Assembly: GCF_036227325.1 (NCBI RefSeq)
Contig: NZ_CP109467.1
Span: forward strand, 7,812,001-7,876,000
DNA length: 64,000 bases
Origin: Streptomyces sp. NBC_01465
Lineage (GTDB): Bacteria; Actinomycetota; Actinomycetes; Streptomycetales; Streptomycetaceae
Reading direction: 5' to 3'
The first letter of the stretch is position 1. Each line of letters starts with the position of its first letter. A model generated the notes under the pieces. That model did no database searches, was not told the origin of the DNA, and saw only the letters and a list, made by a program, of their open reading frames with translations. The position numbers and the translations under genes were made by a program. This document shows, piece by piece, positions 35,137-43,037 of the stretch.

Positions 35137-38100
35137 ATGCGCGGATTTACGCATCTGCATGCCGTCTCAGGGTTCTCCCTGCGGTACGGCGCCTCGCATC
35201 CCGGGCAGCTCGCGGAGCGGGCGGTCGCACGGGGGATGGACGCCCTCGCCCTGACCGACCGGGACACCCTCGGCGGCGCGGTCCGCTTCGCCAAGGCCGC
35301 GAGCCGCGCCGGCATCCGACCCCTGTTCGGAGTGGACCTCGCGCTGCAGGCGCCCCCCGAAGCGGCCGGACGCACGGAGCGGCGGCGCACCCCGGCCCGC
35401 GGCGGCGCCTTCGTCGACGAGTCGGCGCAGCGCGTGGTCTTCCTCGCCCGCGACGGGGCCCGCGGCTGGGCCGAACTGTGCCGGCTCGTGAGCGCCGCAC
35501 ACCTGGACACGGCCGGCGGCAAGCGGCCCCTGCTGCCGTGGGACGCCCTCGGCGGGGACCACCTCACCGTGCTGCTCGGCCCCTCCTCCGACGTCGGCCG
35601 CGCGCTCGCGGCCGGGCGCCCCGACCGCGCCGCCCGGCTGCTCGCACCCTGGCGCGAACGGTACGGGGACGCGGCGCTGCGCATCGAGGTCGTCTCCCAC
35701 GGCCGCACCGGCACCGGCTTCGGCTCGCTGCGCCTGGCGGCCCGCGCCCTCGGCTTCGCCGCCGAGCAGGGCATCACCCCCGTACTGAGCAACGCCGTAC
35801 GCTACGCCGACGAAGGCCAGGGCCCGGTCGCCGACGTCCTGGACTCCGCGCGCCGACTGGTCCCGATCGACCCGCGCGGCGTACGCGACAGCGGCGAGCG
35901 GTGGCTGAAGCCCGCCGCGGACATGGCCCGTATCGCCGAGCAGGTGGCCGAGGCCGCCGGCTACCGCGCGAACACCGCCCGCCGGCTGCTCGAAGTCACC
36001 GAGGAGACCGCGGCCGCCTGCCGCGTCGACCCCGACGACGACCTGGGGCTCGGCCGCGTCCACTTCCCCGAGCCGGAACTCGTCGGCGCCCACCGGCGCA
36101 CCCCCGAGCGCGTCCTGCGTTCGAAGTGCACCGCCGCCATGCTGCTGCGCCGCTACGACCGGTCCCGCCGCCACTGGGACCGCCTCGAAGACGAACTGCG
36201 CCTCATCGAGGGCGAGGGGTACGCCTCGTACTTCCTCACCATCGCGCAGGTCGTCGACGACACCCGCGAACTCGGCATCCGGGTCGCCGCCCGCGGCTCC
36301 GGCGCCGGCTCCCTGGTCAACCACCTCCTGGGCATCGCCACCGCCGACCCGGTCGAACACGGCCTGCTCATGGAGCGCTTCCTCTCCGGCCGGCGCGCGG
36401 AGCTGCCCGACATCGACATCGACGTGGAGTCCGCGCGCCGCCTGGAGGTCTACCGGGCGATCATCGACCGCTTCGGCCCGGAGCGGGTGGCCACCGTGTC
36501 CATGCCCGAGACCTATCGCGTACGGCACGCGGTGCGCGACACCGGCCTCGCGCTCGGCCTCGACCCGGCCGAGGTCGACCGGCTCGCGAAGTCGTTCCCG
36601 CACATCCGGGCCCGCGACGCCCGCGCAGCCCTGCGGGAGCTGCCGGAACTGCGGGGCATCGACCCCGAGGCGTACGACCCGCAGCTGTGGGACCTCGTCG
36701 AGGCCCTGGACGCCCTCCCGCGCGGCATCGCCATGCACCCGTGCGGTGTCCTGCTCTCCGACACGACGCTGCTGCGCCGTACCCCCACCGTGCCGACCAG
36801 CGGCGAGGGTTTCCCCATGTCCCAGTTCGACAAGGAGGACGTGGAGGACCTCGGGCTGCTCAAGCTCGACGTGCTGGGGGTGCGGATGCAGTCCGCGATG
36901 GCGCACGCCGTCACCGAGATCGAACGGGCCACCGGGCGCCGTATCGACCTGGACGACGCCGCGCAGGTGCCGCCCGACGACCCGAAGACGTACCAACTCA
37001 TCAAGTCCTCGCAGACGTTGGGCTGCTTCCAGACCGAGTCGCCGGGCCAGCGCGACCTCATCGCCCGGCTGCAGCCCGAGACCTTCCACGACCTCGTCGT
37101 CGACATCTCGCTGTTCCGGCCGGGGCCGGTCGCGGCCAACATGGTCGAGCCGTTCATCAAGGCCCGGCACGGACGGCAGGCGCCCGACTATCCGCACAAG
37201 GACCTGGAGGACGCGCTGCGCGACACGCACGGGGTGGTGGTCTTCCACGAGCAGATCATCCAGATCCTGCATGTGATGACCGGCTGCAGCCTCGCCTTCG
37301 GCGACTACACGCGGCGGGCGCTGTCGCGCGGCGACCAGATCGGGCGGGTGCGGGCGTGGTTCAGGGAGGAGGCGCGGAAGCGGGGATACGAGGAGGAGGT
37401 CGTCGGGCGGACGTGGGAGATCATCGAGGCGTTCGGGGCGTACGGCTTCTGCAAGGCGCACGCCGTCGCCTTCGCCGTGCCCTCGTACCAGTCGGCCTGG
37501 CTGAAGGCGCACCACCCGGCGGCCTTCTACGCCGGGCTGCTCACCCATGACCCGGGGATGTACCCGAAACGGCTGCTGCTGTCGGACGCGCGGAGGTGGG
37601 GCGTACCGATCCTTGCGCTGGATGTGAATGCGTCGGACTCCGCCTATAAAATCGAACTGGTGTCTGATGTGGGGGGTGGCCGGCCTCTGCACGGGGTCCG
37701 GCTGGCCCTGTGCGACGTACGCGGAATGAGCGGGAGCGAGGCGGAACGGATCGTCGCGGGACGGCCGTACGCCACGCTCCAGGACTTCGTCTCCCGGGCC
37801 CGCCCCTCCCGTCCGGTCGCCGAACGCCTCGCCCAGGTCGGCGCGCTGGACACCTTCGGCCGCAACCGCCGCGACCTGCTGCTGCACCTGGCCGAACTGC
37901 ACCGCGGCCAACGCAGCGCATCCGGCGGACAGTTGACGCTCGGCGAGAGCGACGGAACCCGGAGCGAGGTGGCCCCCGCGCACCTGCCGGACCTGGACGG
38001 ACCCGAACGGCTCGGCGCCGAGCTCGGGGTGCTCGGCATGGACACCTCGCGCCATCTGATGGACGACCAGCGGGAGTTGCTGGACGAGCTCGGCGTGATC

Positions 38101-38604
38101 ACCGCGAAGCGGCTGAAGGACCTGCCGCACGGGCAGGTGGTGCTCGTCGCCGGAGCGAAGGGCGCGGTCCAGACCCCGCCGGTCCGCTCCGGCAAGCGCG
38201 TCATCTTCACGACGCTCGACGACACGACGGGTCTGGTGGACTGCGCGTTCTTCGAGGACAGCCACGACGCCAGCGCGCACACGGTCTTCCACTCCTGGCT
38301 GCTGCTGGTCCGCGGAGTGGTGCAGCGCCGCGGCGAGGGCAGCGGCAAGGCCCTGTCGGTGACGGGCTCAGCGGCCTGGGACCTCACCGAACTGGCCGAA
38401 CTGCGCCGCGAGGGCGGCCTGTCGGCGGTGACGGACCGCCTCACCGAGAACGGCCCGCCCCCGGCCAGGACCGCCCCGGACAGCCGAAGCATCACGCTGG
38501 AGACCGGTTACGCACTGCACCCCTGGGCGGACCTGCAGCCGCCCGGCGAGTCCGTCAAACAGGGCCGTAAGCTGTGGCACCAGAGCCCGGGGAGCGCGGG
38601 ATGA
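35137..38604 (+). CDS. dnaE2: Error-prone DNA polymerase III alpha subunit
   Basis: This 1155-aa C-family polymerase has an N-terminal PHP domain (FTHLHAVSGFSLRYGAS, with Val where replicative enzymes have the second His). The palm follows with catalytic Asp residues in LPDIDIDVES, the fingers region (DKEDVEDLGLLKLDVLG), helix-hairpin-helix motifs and a C-terminal OB fold. DnaE2 performs translesion synthesis and damage-induced mutagenesis. The ATG at 35137 is chosen, with GAGGTG upstream. The stop codon overlaps an ATG (GGATGA), the coupling signal one expects for a Y-family partner gene. Here that partner starts 656 nt later, after an inserted acetyltransferase gene. Confidence 0.95.
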   Translation: MRGFTHLHAVSGFSLRYGASHPGQLAERAVARGMDALALTDRDTLGGAVRFAKAASRAGIRPLFGVDLALQAPPEAAGRTERRRTPARGGAFVDESAQRVVFLARDGARGWAELCRLVSAAHLDTAGGKRPLLPWDALGGDHLTVLLGPSSDVGRALAAGRPDRAARLLAPWRERYGDAALRIEVVSHGRTGTGFGSLRLAARALGFAAEQGITPVLSNAVRYADEGQGPVADVLDSARRLVPIDPRGVRDSGERWLKPAADMARIAEQVAEAAGYRANTARRLLEVTEETAAACRVDPDDDLGLGRVHFPEPELVGAHRRTPERVLRSKCTAAMLLRRYDRSRRHWDRLEDELRLIEGEGYASYFLTIAQVVDDTRELGIRVAARGSGAGSLVNHLLGIATADPVEHGLLMERFLSGRRAELPDIDIDVESARRLEVYRAIIDRFGPERVATVSMPETYRVRHAVRDTGLALGLDPAEVDRLAKSFPHIRARDARAALRELPELRGIDPEAYDPQLWDLVEALDALPRGIAMHPCGVLLSDTTLLRRTPTVPTSGEGFPMSQFDKEDVEDLGLLKLDVLGVRMQSAMAHAVTEIERATGRRIDLDDAAQVPPDDPKTYQLIKSSQTLGCFQTESPGQRDLIARLQPETFHDLVVDISLFRPGPVAANMVEPFIKARHGRQAPDYPHKDLEDALRDTHGVVVFHEQIIQILHVMTGCSLAFGDYTRRALSRGDQIGRVRAWFREEARKRGYEEEVVGRTWEIIEAFGAYGFCKAHAVAFAVPSYQSAWLKAHHPAAFYAGLLTHDPGMYPKRLLLSDARRWGVPILALDVNASDSAYKIELVSDVGGGRPLHGVRLALCDVRGMSGSEAERIVAGRPYATLQDFVSRARPSRPVAERLAQVGALDTFGRNRRDLLLHLAELHRGQRSASGGQLTLGESDGTRSEVAPAHLPDLDGPERLGAELGVLGMDTSRHLMDDQRELLDELGVITAKRLKDLPHGQVVLVAGAKGAVQTPPVRSGKRVIFTTLDDTTGLVDCAFFEDSHDASAHTVFHSWLLLVRGVVQRRGEGSGKALSVTGSAAWDLTELAELRREGGLSAVTDRLTENGPPPARTAPDSRSITLETGYALHPWADLQPPGESVKQGRKLWHQSPGSAG
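38586..38604 (+). repeat. 19-bp near-repeat, copy 1 (end of dnaE2)
   Basis: CCCGGGGAGCGCGGGATGA encodes the final PGSAG-stop of dnaE2 with an overlapping ATG. It differs by one base from copy 2 at 39245-39263, which precedes the Y-family gene. Confidence 0.75.
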
Positions 38605-38612
38605 CCCACCTC

Positions 38613-39095
38613 TCAGAGCTCCCGGAAGTAGACCGCCGTCGGGACTTTCACGCACCCGAGACTCTCGTACAGGGCTCGTGCCGGGGCATGGAAGGCATCG
38701 CCACCGGTCCCGATCTCGACCATCCTCGCGCCGAGCCCGCGCATCTCCCCGAAGGCGTGCTCGCACAGCGCGGCCCCCGCGCGACCCCTGCGGTGATCCG
38801 CCGCGACGGCGAGCAGGGTGATGCTGCCGTACGCGCGTGCCGGCTCGACGCGCCACCCGACGTACCCGGTGATCCGGCCGTTGGACTCGGCGACCGCCAC
38901 GTACTTGTGCTGCCCCGGATCGTGCAGTTCGGGGACTTCGCGGCGGTAGTCGTCGCGCCAGTTGCCGTGCTGGATGCCGAAGACGACTTCGCCCATCAGC
39001 GGGCGGAAGGACTCCTCGAAGGACGGACGGAACGTCTCGACGGTCAGCTCGATCAGCTGCGTCAGGTCGGCGGGGACGAATGCGCGAACGATCAT
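38613..39095 (-). CDS. GNAT-family N-acetyltransferase, inserted between dnaE2 and its partner
   Basis: This 160-aa GNAT-fold protein has the acetyl-CoA motif A region SITLLAVAADHRRGRAGAALCEHAF, with a conserved R-R-G-R turn, and motif B ALYESLGCVKV. The N-terminus VRAFVPADLTQLIEL is typical. It lies on the opposite strand between dnaE2 and the Y-family gene, flanked by two copies of a 19-bp near-repeat. That suggests it was inserted into a once-contiguous, translationally coupled pair. No transposase or terminal inverted repeats accompany it. The substrate is unknown and no functional tie to DNA repair is claimed. Confidence 0.9.
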   Translation of the reverse strand: MIVRAFVPADLTQLIELTVETFRPSFEESFRPLMGEVVFGIQHGNWRDDYRREVPELHDPGQHKYVAVAESNGRITGYVGWRVEPARAYGSITLLAVAADHRRGRAGAALCEHAFGEMRGLGARMVEIGTGGDAFHAPARALYESLGCVKVPTAVYFREL

Positions 39096-39244
39096 GGAGT
39101 GTGCCTCTCGGAACCGAAGGAGGAAACGGACGCCTCTGGCCCGCTCACGCCGCGTCGCGGCGGCGGGCCTGTCCTCAGCGGCGAGTACGCCGGGAAGCAA
39201 AGCACTCCACGCGCCACACGCTACCCGGCCTGTTCGTCCCGCAT

Positions 39245-39263
39245 CCCGGGGAGTGCGGGATGA
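39245..39263 (+). repeat. 19-bp near-repeat, copy 2 (start of the Y-family gene)
   Basis: CCCGGGGAGTGCGGGATGA contains the ribosome site and ATG of the Y-family gene. Read in the other frame, it also encodes PGSAG-stop, exactly like the end of dnaE2. It marks the right side of the inserted acetyltransferase segment. Confidence 0.75.
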
Positions 39264-40243
39264 ACATCCTCTACATCCACTTCCACGACCTGCTCGACGA
39301 GCGGCTCTACCGTCATCTCCTCGGCCTGCTGGCCGAGTACACCCCCCTCGTGCAGGCGCTGCCGCCCGACGCCGCGCTGGCCGACGTCTCCGGCAGTCTG
39401 CGTTACTTCGGCACGGACGCCGCCGGGCTGGCCCAGCGCATCCGGGCGCGCACCGGGGGGTTGTACGGGCTCCACTCCACGGTCGGTGTCGCCGCCAACC
39501 CGCTGCTCGCGCGCATGGTCGCCGCCGACGGGCCGCCCTCGGCCGTCCGTACCCTGCCCGACGACCTCGACGCCGTCGCCGCCTTCCTCGCGGACAAGCC
39601 CGCCGCCGCCCTGCACGGCGTGGGCCCGGCGACCTCCCGCACGCTCTCCTCGTACGGTCTGGACAGCGTCAGCCGGATCGCCTCCGCGCCGCTCGGCACG
39701 CTCCAGCGCATCCTGGGCGTCACCGCGGGCCGCCGGCTGTACGACGCGGCCCGCGGCCTCGATCCGACGCCGGTGATCCCCGCGGCCCCGCCCCGCTCGA
39801 TGAGCGCCGAACACCGCTTCGAGCAGGACGAGTTGGACCCGGGCCGCCAGCGCGCCGCCCTGCTCGCGCTCACCGACCGCCTCGGCCTGCAGCTGCGGAC
39901 CGAGGCCCAGGCCGCCCAGGCCCTCACCCTCACCGTCCGTTACGCGGACCGGTCGACGACGACCCGCACCCGGAAGCTGCGCGAACCCACCGCCCACACA
40001 CCGTCCCTGACGGCGCTCGCCTACGCGTTCCACGACCAGCTCGCCCTGCAGCGCGCCAGGGTCCGCGTCTTCTCCCTGCGGGCGGAGAACCTGATCACCG
40101 CCGAACTGGCCTCACGCCAACTGCTCTTCGACCCGGACGACGAGAAGGCCCGCCTCATCGAGGCGGCCACCGACCGCGCCCGCAGCAAGTTCGGCCCCGG
40201 CGCGGCTCAGCCGGCCGCCGCGCATCGGCCGGGCGCCGCGTAG
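39260..40243 (+). CDS. Y-family DNA polymerase-like protein lacking fingers and catalytic Glu
   Basis: The 327-aa product keeps parts of a DinB/ImuB-type protein. These are the palm segment GVAANPLLARMVAADG, a helix-hairpin-helix thumb (PAAALHGVGPATSRTLSSYG) and a little-finger domain (about 185-300). The first motif reads YIHFHD instead of the metal-binding DxD start. Only about 27 residues separate it from the second motif, against roughly 95 in active enzymes, so the fingers are missing. The SxDE motif is PPDAAL, replacing the catalytic Glu with Ala. It therefore cannot polymerise and may serve, like mycobacterial ImuB, as a clamp-binding adaptor for DnaE2. S. coelicolor has a gene called dinP2 beside dnaE2. 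GGGGAG precedes the ATG. Confidence 0.82.
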   Translation: MNILYIHFHDLLDERLYRHLLGLLAEYTPLVQALPPDAALADVSGSLRYFGTDAAGLAQRIRARTGGLYGLHSTVGVAANPLLARMVAADGPPSAVRTLPDDLDAVAAFLADKPAAALHGVGPATSRTLSSYGLDSVSRIASAPLGTLQRILGVTAGRRLYDAARGLDPTPVIPAAPPRSMSAEHRFEQDELDPGRQRAALLALTDRLGLQLRTEAQAAQALTLTVRYADRSTTTRTRKLREPTAHTPSLTALAYAFHDQLALQRARVRVFSLRAENLITAELASRQLLFDPDDEKARLIEAATDRARSKFGPGAAQPAAAHRPGAA

Positions 40244-40362
40244 CAGTGCACCGCAGAAGGATCTGTTGCCGCCGGGTTCTCGTGGCGGCCCGTGCCGAGG
40301 ATGCTGGAAAGCCCTGGTGGGCAGGGCACACCAGCAGCGCACATCAACTGACGGAGGCCGTC

Positions 40363-41229
40363 ATGCCGATGCTCGTGATCGAGGGCACGTACCGGGTGAT
40401 CGGTGCCCGGCCGGACGGCGACTCCGTCCGCTTCTACCCCACCGACCCCAGCCACTGGGACCTGGTGCCCGGACCCCACAAGGTGCAGCGGAACAAGGCC
40501 GGCGGTGCGCAGCTGCGGCTGGACGCGATCGACGCCCTGGAGACGCACTACATACCGGCGCACGGCCATGAACTGCACCAGCCGCCCCCGTACGCCGGGC
40601 GCGCCGCGGACGCCCTGATCGCATGGCTCGGCTTCACCGCCGTCGCCCGTGACGGCCGCGGCACGATCACCGCGGCGGAGCCCGCACAGGCTCCCGGCTT
40701 CATCCTGACCCGCGGCGCGGACATGTACGGCCGCTGCGTCGCCCTCGTGGGCCGAGGCTCGGCGCCCGGACCGGACGGAGAGCCGCTGCACGTCGACACC
40801 GCACTCCTGCGGCAGACCGCGAACCACAGCCAGGTCGCCGAGGGGCTCGCCTACCCGACGTACTACACCAAGCTCTACGTCGGGCTGCGCGCGGCGCTGA
40901 CCACCGCCGTGCAGGAGGCCAGGACCACTGCGAAGGGCGTGTGGCCCGTCGACACCACGACTACCGGCGCGAAGATCGACGGACTCGCATCCCTCACGGA
41001 GAGCGTCGTACTGCTCCCGAAACTCTTCCGCCGCCTCGCCGACTACCTGGCGCTCGGCGACGGCGACCCGTCGCTCGCCGGGTTCGGCGCCTTCCTGGAA
41101 CAGCGCGCCGACCGCGTACTCATCATCTCCAAGGGGCAGTTCACCGGGCTGTCGACGGTCGTCGAGATCACCGACCAGACCGTACGGATGCTCCACCCGC
41201 CGGAGGACCTGGTCTTCGACGAACGCTGA
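40363..41229 (+). CDS. Staphylococcal-nuclease-like (TNase-fold) protein
   Basis: A 288-aa soluble protein with the thermonuclease pattern. It shows DGDSVRF, then after an insertion QLRLDAIDALETHY (the Arg, Asp and Glu of the SNase active site), and DMYGRCVALVG, matching the DxYGRxLA segment that carries the second catalytic Arg. All catalytic positions appear kept, so nuclease activity is plausible. There is no signal peptide, so it acts in the cytoplasm, unlike the secreted prototype. A long C-terminal helical part (about 165-288) is outside the core fold. ACGGAGG lies before the ATG. It follows the Y-family gene by 119 nt on the same strand, so a link with DNA repair is possible but unproven. 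Confidence 0.8.
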   Translation: MPMLVIEGTYRVIGARPDGDSVRFYPTDPSHWDLVPGPHKVQRNKAGGAQLRLDAIDALETHYIPAHGHELHQPPPYAGRAADALIAWLGFTAVARDGRGTITAAEPAQAPGFILTRGADMYGRCVALVGRGSAPGPDGEPLHVDTALLRQTANHSQVAEGLAYPTYYTKLYVGLRAALTTAVQEARTTAKGVWPVDTTTTGAKIDGLASLTESVVLLPKLFRRLADYLALGDGDPSLAGFGAFLEQRADRVLIISKGQFTGLSTVVEITDQTVRMLHPPEDLVFDER

Positions 41230-41318
41230 CACCGCAACCGCAGTCCGTTTTCACAGCCCATCGACAGGGAAGTGACCAAGACTTCCCCGCGGACAGGCAG
41301 TGAGAAGCGGGAGGGCCG

Positions 41319-42836
41319 ATGCGGCCGAGCGGTGAATCGCGGACGAAACGGACGAAGGGCGGCCGGCGCAAGAAGCGCAAGCGGCACGTCGGGCGCTGGA
41401 TCGCCACCGGTACGTCGCTGTGCGTCGTCGGCGCGGCCGGAGCGGGCTGGGCGTACTACGCGCACCTGAACAGCAACCTGAAGAAGGACACCCTCAACCT
41501 CTCCGCCACCAAGGCCGAGAAGACCAAGGCCAACGCGGCAGGACAGACCCCGCTCAACATCCTCCTCCTCGGCTCCGACAGCCGCGCCTCGAAGGAGAAC
41601 CAGAAGCTGGGCGGGGCGAAGGGCGACGCGACCCGCAAGCCGCTCGCCGACGTACAGATGCTGCTGCACGTCTCGGCCGACCGGAAGAACATGACCGTGG
41701 TGAGCGTGCCGCGCGACACCCGCGTGACCATCCCGAAGTGCACCGGCACCGACGGCACGGTCTACCCCGCGACCAGCACCCAGACCATCAACACCAGCCT
41801 CCAGCACGGCGGTCCCGGCTGCACCGTGGCCACCTGGGAGAAGCTCACCGGGATATCCGTCGACCACTTCATGATGATCGACTTCTCGGGAGTGGTGTCG
41901 ATGGCCGATGCCGTCGGCGGCGTACCGGTCTGTGTGAAGAGCAACGTCTCCGACAAGCTGTCGGGCCTGAAGCTCACCAAGGGCACGCACACCATCAAGG
42001 GCGAGCAGGCGCTGCAGTGGCTCCGTACCCGCCACGGCTTCGAGGACGGCAGCGACATCGGCCGCACCCACGCCCAGCACCTCTACATGAACTCGATGGT
42101 GCGCCGCCTCAAGGCGGGCACCAGCCTCACCGACCCCGGAAAGCTCATGGACCTCGCCGAGGCGGCGACCAAGGCGCTCACCGTCGACAACGGGCTCGGC
42201 TCGGTCAAGAAGCTGTACGACCTGGCGGCGGACCTGAAGAAGGTGCCGACCTCCGGCATCACGATGACGACCATGCCGTGGGGCGCCGATCCCGAGAACC
42301 CGACGGCCCATGTGGTGCCGACCGCGGCGGCGACGCAGCTGTTCACCATGTTGCGCAACGACCAGTCGGTGGACGGAAAGAAGAGCGGCACGGCGACCCC
42401 CGCGCCGTCCGCGAGTGCTGCACCGAAGGCCGACATCGCCGTCACCGTGCAGAACGGCACCTCCACCGACACCCAGAGTCCGGTCAGCGGACGGGCAGCC
42501 CAGGTCGCAGGCAAACTGACCTCGCTCGGCTACGCGAAGACCGAGGTCGACGACTCCCTGGTCTCCCGGTCGGGTACGACGGTCAGCTACCCGTCGGACG
42601 ACCAGAAGGGCAACGCCCAGGCCGTCGCCGGCTCGCTCGGGCTGCCCGCGAGCGCGGTGAAGAAGTCGTCGTCCGCCCAGGGGATCACGCTGGTCGTCGG
42701 CGCCGACTGGACCACCGGCACCACGTACCCGAAGACCAGCAGCAGCGACACGAAACAGACGCTCACCGAGGCCGCCGCGGTCAACGCATCGGACGAGACG
42801 GCCTGTATGAAGGTCAATCCGAACAACACCTGGTGA
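41319..42836 (+). CDS. LytR-CpsA-Psr (LCP) cell-wall glycopolymer ligase with LytR_C domain
   Basis: The 505-aa protein has a very basic cytoplasmic tail (RRKKRKRH) and one membrane helix at about residues 25-47. An extracellular LCP domain follows (NILLLGSDSRAS, ADVQMLLHVSADRKNMTVVSVPRDTRVTIP, GVVSMADAVGGVPVC, LQWLRTRHGFEDGSDIGRTHAQ). Its Asp/Arg residues bind pyrophosphate. A Ser/Ala/Pro linker leads to a LytR_C domain at about 365-465. LCP enzymes transfer teichoic acids or other glycopolymers from lipid carriers to peptidoglycan. GGGAGG precedes the ATG. Confidence 0.95.
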   Translation: MRPSGESRTKRTKGGRRKKRKRHVGRWIATGTSLCVVGAAGAGWAYYAHLNSNLKKDTLNLSATKAEKTKANAAGQTPLNILLLGSDSRASKENQKLGGAKGDATRKPLADVQMLLHVSADRKNMTVVSVPRDTRVTIPKCTGTDGTVYPATSTQTINTSLQHGGPGCTVATWEKLTGISVDHFMMIDFSGVVSMADAVGGVPVCVKSNVSDKLSGLKLTKGTHTIKGEQALQWLRTRHGFEDGSDIGRTHAQHLYMNSMVRRLKAGTSLTDPGKLMDLAEAATKALTVDNGLGSVKKLYDLAADLKKVPTSGITMTTMPWGADPENPTAHVVPTAAATQLFTMLRNDQSVDGKKSGTATPAPSASAAPKADIAVTVQNGTSTDTQSPVSGRAAQVAGKLTSLGYAKTEVDDSLVSRSGTTVSYPSDDQKGNAQAVAGSLGLPASAVKKSSSAQGITLVVGADWTTGTTYPKTSSSDTKQTLTEAAAVNASDETACMKVNPNNTW

Positions 42837-42855
42837 CACGGCGGACGCCAGGTCG

Positions 42856-42933
42856 TGGCAGGGGCGGCAGGATTTGAACCTGCGGCGTGCGGGTTTGGAG
42901 TCCGCTGCTCTGGCCGGGCTGAGCTACACCCCC
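42856..42933 (-). tRNA. tRNA-Trp (anticodon CCA), with encoded CCA end
   Basis: The minus strand folds into a full cloverleaf. The acceptor stem is GGGGGTG, the D arm GCTC/GAGC has a ten-base loop, and the anticodon loop is CTCCAAA. The variable loop has five bases, the T arm is GCAGG-TTCAAAT-CCTGC, and G73 is followed by a genomic CCA. Anticodon CCA reads Trp. Oddities: G1 pairs with U72, U6 with G67, and A31 faces C39, a mismatch next to the anticodon loop. This may therefore be a divergent second tRNA-Trp rather than the housekeeping copy. Confidence 0.85.
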
Positions 42934-43037
42934 TCGTGAACGCAAGCCTGGCACAGGCGCCCGCCCCCGTTCCACGGGATTTACGCGGTCCCGGTCCCTC
43001 GTGCGGGCGTTCCGGGACGCCGATGTACGGTCCGTGC

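Noticed and set aside
35167..38292. A 1041-codon frame opposite dnaE2
   Set aside because: It is the antisense shadow of a fully conserved polymerase gene.
38613..39095. The GNAT insertion as an insertion sequence or transposon
   Set aside because: No transposase, no terminal inverted repeats, and the flanking repeats are coding sequence of the neighbours.
38574..39263. A 229-codon plus-strand frame opposite the GNAT gene, ending PGSAG
   Set aside because: The ending is explained by the duplicated dnaE2 terminus, and the rest is antisense to a good acetyltransferase. I kept the repeat as a finding but not the frame as a gene.
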